This document shows positions 8,101 to 8,350 of a stretch of DNA of 8,350 bases, one piece after another (position 1 is the first letter of the stretch; each line of letters begins with the position of its first letter). The position numbers and the translations under genes were made by a program. Under the pieces are notes generated by a model. It saw nothing but the letters and a program-made list of their open reading frames with translations, ran no database searches and was not told the origin of the DNA. Origin of the DNA: Verrucomicrobiota bacterium (lineage in GTDB: Bacteria > Verrucomicrobiota > Verrucomicrobiia > Opitutales > Seribacteraceae); assembly GCA_014382645.1 (NCBI GenBank), contig JACNJI010000364.1, forward strand, positions 1 to 8,350. Reading direction: 5' to 3'.

Positions 8101-8350
8101 CTGCAGTGCTATCGTCGAAGCGAGAGTGTAGTGCCTCAACAGGCGCTAGCCATGTCCAACAGCAAACTGGCCATTGAGATAGCCTCTGCAATTGCTGCGC
8201 AGTTATCCCAAGCAAGTCCTAAAAACGACCAAGATGCCTTTGTCGAAAAAGCCTTTCAAACCTTGCTTGGCCGCGATCCTGACGAACTGGAAAGAAAGGC
8301 ATGCACAATGTTTATTGAGGAAATATCCCAGTTGCTTTCCAAGGGAAAGG
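5191..8350 (+). CDS. PSD1-type multidomain cytochrome (PSCyt1-DUF1549-DUF1553), runs off the right edge
   Basis: The frame stays open from ATG 5191 to the window end, giving at least 1053 residues. A signal peptide or anchor helix covers about residues 6-22. PSCyt1 follows at about 35-125, with CYACH (C44, C47, H48) and MPP at 93 as probable distal ligand. DUF1549 spans about 151-360: [33 protein letters not shown], and the conserved [12 protein letters not shown] (C318, C321, H322). A helical charged stretch (about 424-460) leads to a beta-rich, concanavalin-like or DUF1080-like domain (about 484-657, beginning [15 protein letters not shown] and including [16 protein letters not shown]). A second long Lys/Ala/Glu-rich helical stretch follows (about 678-770). 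DUF1553 starts near 799 ([29 protein letters not shown]) and is cut by the window edge. Function is not experimentally established; an exported haem protein in carbohydrate metabolism is inferred. In related genomes a DUF1501 gene often follows. Confidence 0.92.
   Translation, partial: [1053 protein letters not shown]

Overview
The window looks like chromosomal DNA from a member of the Planctomycetota/Verrucomicrobiota, with Verrucomicrobiota more likely. The reasons are gene families almost confined to that superphylum: a DUF6797-type beta-propeller/cytochrome c protein, a secreted ThuA-like protein, and a PSCyt1-DUF1549-DUF1553 ('PSD1') multidomain cytochrome. Base composition looks moderate in GC, and the window is almost fully coding. 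There is no sign of phage, insertion sequence, CRISPR, tRNA or rRNA.

Layout. (1) 1-1086, plus strand: the 3' part of a sodium:solute symporter (SSS family), entering from the left edge. (2) 1079-1237, plus strand: a 52-residue single-membrane-span protein that overlaps the symporter stop by 8 bases and has its own strong ribosome binding site. (3) 1290 (or 1272)-3875, plus strand: a large exported protein with an N-terminal DUF6797-like region, a propeller of the sorbosone/PQQ-glucose dehydrogenase type, and a C-terminal cytochrome c domain. These three are close enough to be one operon. (4) 4936-3905, minus strand: an exported ThuA-domain protein, convergent with gene 3. (5) A 254-base divergent intergenic region (4937-5190), most of it covered by a possible 57-residue ORF (5021-5194) that ends in an ATGA overlap with the next gene. 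(6) 5191 to beyond the right edge, plus strand: a very large open frame with no stop codon in the window. It encodes a PSD1 protein with two CXXCH motifs and an inserted concanavalin-like/DUF1080-like domain flanked by charged helical segments.

How the parts may work together (inference). Uptake by the symporter, secreted oxidoreductase-like proteins carrying covalent haem, and a ThuA-like protein together resemble the carbohydrate-breakdown neighbourhoods of marine and soil Planctomycetes and Verrucomicrobia, where extracytoplasmic oxidation or modification of sugars is coupled to c-type cytochromes. No substrate can be named from the sequence. The least expected items are the two small ORFs (one confident, one tentative) and the domain architecture of the right-hand PSD1 protein. 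I did not find clear evidence of a wholly new system.
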